This document shows, piece after piece, positions 60,932 through 64,000 of a stretch of DNA of 64,000 nucleotides (its first letter is position 1; every line of letters starts with the position of its first letter). The notes under the pieces were generated by a model. That model saw only the letters and a program-made list of their open reading frames with translations, ran no database searches and had not been told where the DNA came from. Where the stretch lies: the NCBI RefSeq assembly GCF_000004195.4, contig NC_030678.2:133859047-133923046 (forward strand), in the 5' to 3' direction. Source of the stretch: Xenopus tropicalis. Lineage: Eukaryota; Chordata; Amphibia; Anura; Pipidae. Made by a program: the position numbers and the translations under genes.

Positions 60932-61617
60932 TTCTACATGCTCCATCTTCACCCTCCATGATCTCTGCTTCCCCTTTTGGCACCCCTTTGCCCCTGTGGG
61001 CTGCTAATGCTTATAAACACAGAGGTCAGCAGCAAAGGGACAGTGGAAATCGGAGCCATCCATAATGCTGGCTAATATTCATATTTCAATTTTTTCTTTC
61101 ACAGTTCAGCGAAAATCTAAGATAATGAATGTTTTTCATCTTCTTGCTTTTTAACACATCTCATTTGGGAGGCAGTGGTGCATAATATATTTAGCACTCT
61201 GTAATTAAACTTAATAATATTATAAAATATTAATGTGATTGTAGCCTGGCAAAGTTTGCTATTTTCACACATATGCTCCTTATTCCCAAGGAAGACAAGG
61301 CATTAGTTGGACTGAATACAATGGCTCTAATGCAGAATATGGCAATATATACAGGAGACCTATTTCCTAATAGGGCAGTTATTATACAGTTTTTACAGGA
61401 GCCCATGTATTTATATCTTTTGCTGTATCCTCTTGCTGCTTGACTGGTTTCTAGCTCAGATGAAAAGATCCCCGTAACTATGAGAGCTCACGTTGTGCCG
61501 CTTCCCTCCTGTTCCACTTACTTGCTAGCCATTCCGTGTTACAGTGCTGAGCTATGAGCATTAAAGGATTTCATTTGTTAGAGCAGAAGGCTTAAGATCA
61601 ATTATCAGATCTATGTA

Positions 61618-61934
61618 CAGGTATAGGACCCGTTATCCAGAATGCTCGGGACCAAGGGTATTCCGGATAAGGGATCTTTCCGTAATTTGGATCTCCATAC
61701 CTTAAGTCTACTAAAAAATTAATTAAACCCAACAGGATTGTTTTGTATCCAATAAGGATTATTTATATCTTAGTTGGAATCAATTACAAGGTACTGTTTT
61801 ATTACTAAAGGGAAAAAGGAAATCCGTTTTAAAATTCTAAATTATTTGATTAAAATGGAGTCTATGGGAGATGGGCGTTCCGTAATTCGGAGCTTTCTGG
61901 ATGATGGGTTTCCGGATAAGGGATCCCATACCTG
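61618..61934. mobile_element. CAGGTATRGGA-family MITE, near-complete
   Basis: TA-CAGGTATAGGACCCGTTA at the left and GGGATCCCATACCTG at the right. Internal TTCCGTAATTTGGATCTCC and TCCGTAATTCGGAGC are inverted echoes. The reading frames from 61774 into it are not genes. Confidence 0.8.
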
Positions 61935-63104
61935 TCAATACAAATGCACCTTCCTTCCAATTGCATTTATTCTTCTTTGGGCTCATTTCGTGAGCAGATG
62001 CTTGGAATATTTCCTGCTCCTTTTGATTTGTATTCAGCTGCTAGATGCTTCACTTTGCAGCCCATGCTTGCACACGGTGGTTTGATGGCCTTAGGGATTT
62101 TCTCTCTGAAATCCCAGTGCTCTTTCTCTGCCTGCCATCTACTGCTGTGCCTGTTTTTTCTTATTTACTTCTAAGGCATCATTTTCATATTGTTCTTGCA
62201 AAAGATAAGTCCCTGTCCCGGCAGATGCCACTCACATTCTTTTTTCCCCACTTATCTTTGCCACTGAAATCTGCTAAGAGAGCCCTATTGCCATTTAAAC
62301 ATCTCACGTTACCCACTTCCTGTGTTACCCCAGCACCTGTGTGTAAGTGGTTCATTACGGTCCCTGTTGTCAGAGGCCCAGAATGAGGTTACCATGCTGG
62401 TAAGAAGGTTACAGGGTTTTCTGTTTTGTGTGTGGGTTTTAGGTATTTTCACTTTATCTTTTTGTGACTCCTCTGCTGTCTTGTCATAGGCGGAGGGTGA
62501 CCTTTTTGTTTGGGGAGGCTAAAGATTGGCCATACATTGCCTGACTTAAAGCTGAGATGTGAAATGTGAGACTCAGTGGATTCGCTGCTGGCATAAAAAA
62601 TGAACCCCTTAACTCTCTCTTGTGGTTCCCACTGACTTCCAGGGTGGGAATCCTTTTTTTTTTTTTCCCTAAAAGTTTAGGATGTAAAAGTATTTATACA
62701 TATACTTAGGTGAGGTGTGCTTCATCTATTTGTGTTTGTGATCAGTTAGCTTAAATTTGTTTTAGTTAGTTTCATAGTGAGAAAGGCAGTGGGTGCTGAC
62801 ATCCCAGGCACATTATGTACAGTCAAATGGAGTTTATATGTACAAAACCAGCACGTTCTATGCAATGAGAAGCAGTGGGTACTGATGGCAGATATTCAGG
62901 CCCTGGCACTATAACACTGGCACTGATACACAACATTGGTTTGTTTCCCAGCTATGCAGTCCCGTGAGAGCTCCACTGTAACTAACTAGAAATGAACAAA
63001 AGAGTTCATTTAGGAATGGAGCAAGGGTGATAGGGATATTATAGATGCCAGGTGACAAAAAAACTATTTCATTTCTGCTAGAGATTCAGCCTTTAGAACA
63101 TACA

Positions 63105-64000
63105 CAGTATAGTACCTGTGGGAGGATGATACAGTATAGTACCTGTGGGAGTGGAAGGATGATACAGTATAGTACCTGTGGGAGTGGAAGGATGATACAG
63201 TATAGTACCTGTGGGAGTGGGAGGATGATACAGTACAGTACCTGTGGGAGTGGAAGGATGATACAGTATAGTACCTGTGGGAGTGGGAGGATGATACAGT
63301 ACAGTACCTGTGGGAGTGGAAGGATGATACAGTATAGTACCTGTGGGAGTGGAAGGATGATACAGTATAGTACCTGTGGGAGTGGGAGGATGATACAGTA
63401 TAGTACCTGTGGGAGTGGGAGGATGATACAGTATAGTACCTGTGGGAGTGGGAGGATGATACAGTATAGTACCTGTGGGAGTGGGAGGATGATACAGTAT
63501 AGTACCTGTGGGAGTGGGAGGATGATACAGTATAGTACCTGTGGGAGTGGGAGGATGATACAGTATAGTACCTGTGGGAGTGGGAGGATGATACAGTATA
63601 GTACCTGTGGGAGTGGGATGATACAGTATAGTATCTGTGGGAGTGGGAGGATGATACAGTATAGTACCTGTGGGAGTGGGAGGATGATACAGTATAGTAC
63701 CTGTGGGAGTGGAGGATGATACAGTATAGTACCTGTGGGAGTGGGAGGATGATACAGTATAGTACCTGTGGGAGTGGGAGGATGATACAGTATAGTACCT
63801 GTGGGAGTGGGAGGATGATACAGTATAGTACCTGTGGGAGTGGGAGGATGATACAGTATAGTACCTGTGGGAGGATGATACAGTATAGTACCTGTGGGAG
63901 GATGATACAGTATAGTACCTGTGGGAGTGGGAGGATGATACAGTATAGTACCTGTGGGAGTGGGAGGATGATACAGTATAGTACCTGTGGGAGTGGGAGG
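63105..64000. repeat. 33-bp minisatellite, runs off the window
   Basis: About 27 copies of a unit with GATGATACAGTATAGTACCT and GTGGGAGTGGGAG. The early units often have GTGGAAG, and a few units are shortened (63617 region, 63700-63715, 63870-63900). Because 33 is a multiple of three, one + frame stays open for 224 codons (repeating RMIQYSTCGSG), ending where shortened units change phase. It is a repeat, not a protein gene. Confidence 0.97.

Larger units (their letters stand above)
59588..64000 (+). other. gtf2f2: gtf2f2 intron (right part, open at window edge)
   Basis: Starts at donor GTGAGT after the winged-helix exon and runs out of the window. Holds a TATG repeat, a nested hAT/T2 MITE pair, a TA-flanked MITE and a 33-bp minisatellite. 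Nothing is recognised in 60940-61610 or 61940-63040; reading frames at 61774-62386 overlap one another and match no family I know. Confidence 0.85.

Noticed and set aside
63045..63719. 224-codon open frame that could look like a repeat protein
   Set aside because: It is the 33-bp minisatellite read in one frame. There is no non-repeat coding context, and shortened units break the frame.
63105..64000. CRISPR-like array
   Set aside because: Units are contiguous with no unique spacers, and the genome is vertebrate.

Overview
The window is vertebrate nuclear DNA, almost certainly from a clawed frog (Xenopus). It is AT-rich, has long introns, and is packed with short inverted-repeat DNA transposons. 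These include TTAA-flanked T2/Kolobok-type MITEs with TTAAAGG ends, TA-flanked CAGGTATRGGA elements, and foldback repeats starting GGCAGTGGCACACGGGG or GGCCATACACG. Family names for the repeats come from memory of the families and were not searched.

Two host genes are present. The whole window lies inside gtf2f2, which encodes the TFIIF small subunit (RAP30), on the + strand. Four exons are visible: 4751-4786, 27533-27614, 42443-42542 and 59444-59587. They join in phase with no stop. The start of the gene is left of base 1 and the end is right of base 64000. The second gene, kctd4, is an intact single-exon BTB/T1-domain gene on the minus strand (18816 to 18043), inside the 22.7-kb intron between the first two visible exons. 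The same nested antisense arrangement is known in mammals. The first visible gtf2f2 exon is only 36 nt. It adds 12 codons in phase just before the DKL exon, at a point where the mammalian protein as I recall it has no such segment.

The rest is intron. 1-4750: end of a T2 MITE, two hAT-like elements, a SINE and a foldback hairpin just upstream of the micro-exon. 4787-27532: MITEs, a hAT remnant with transposase C-terminus, kctd4, a T2 MITE carrying promoter-like motifs, an L2-like LINE tail, and a long TG/TA microsatellite abutting a Penelope-like insertion with a GIY-YIG domain. 27615-42442: an inverted-repeat element with ten CCAAT boxes, foldbacks, a purine-rich stretch, a decayed minisatellite and a short retroposed insertion. 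42543-59443: a hAT element with an internal 34-bp minisatellite, a Tc1 element with a broken transposase, and a Penelope-type inverted repeat. 59588-64000: a T2 MITE nested in a hAT MITE, then a 33-bp minisatellite running off the window.

No unknown multigene system is visible. The items most worth a second look are the micro-exon with its adjacent hairpin, the promoter-like T2 MITE, the CCAAT-box array, and the Penelope insertion whose inversion junction falls in a hammerhead-like segment.
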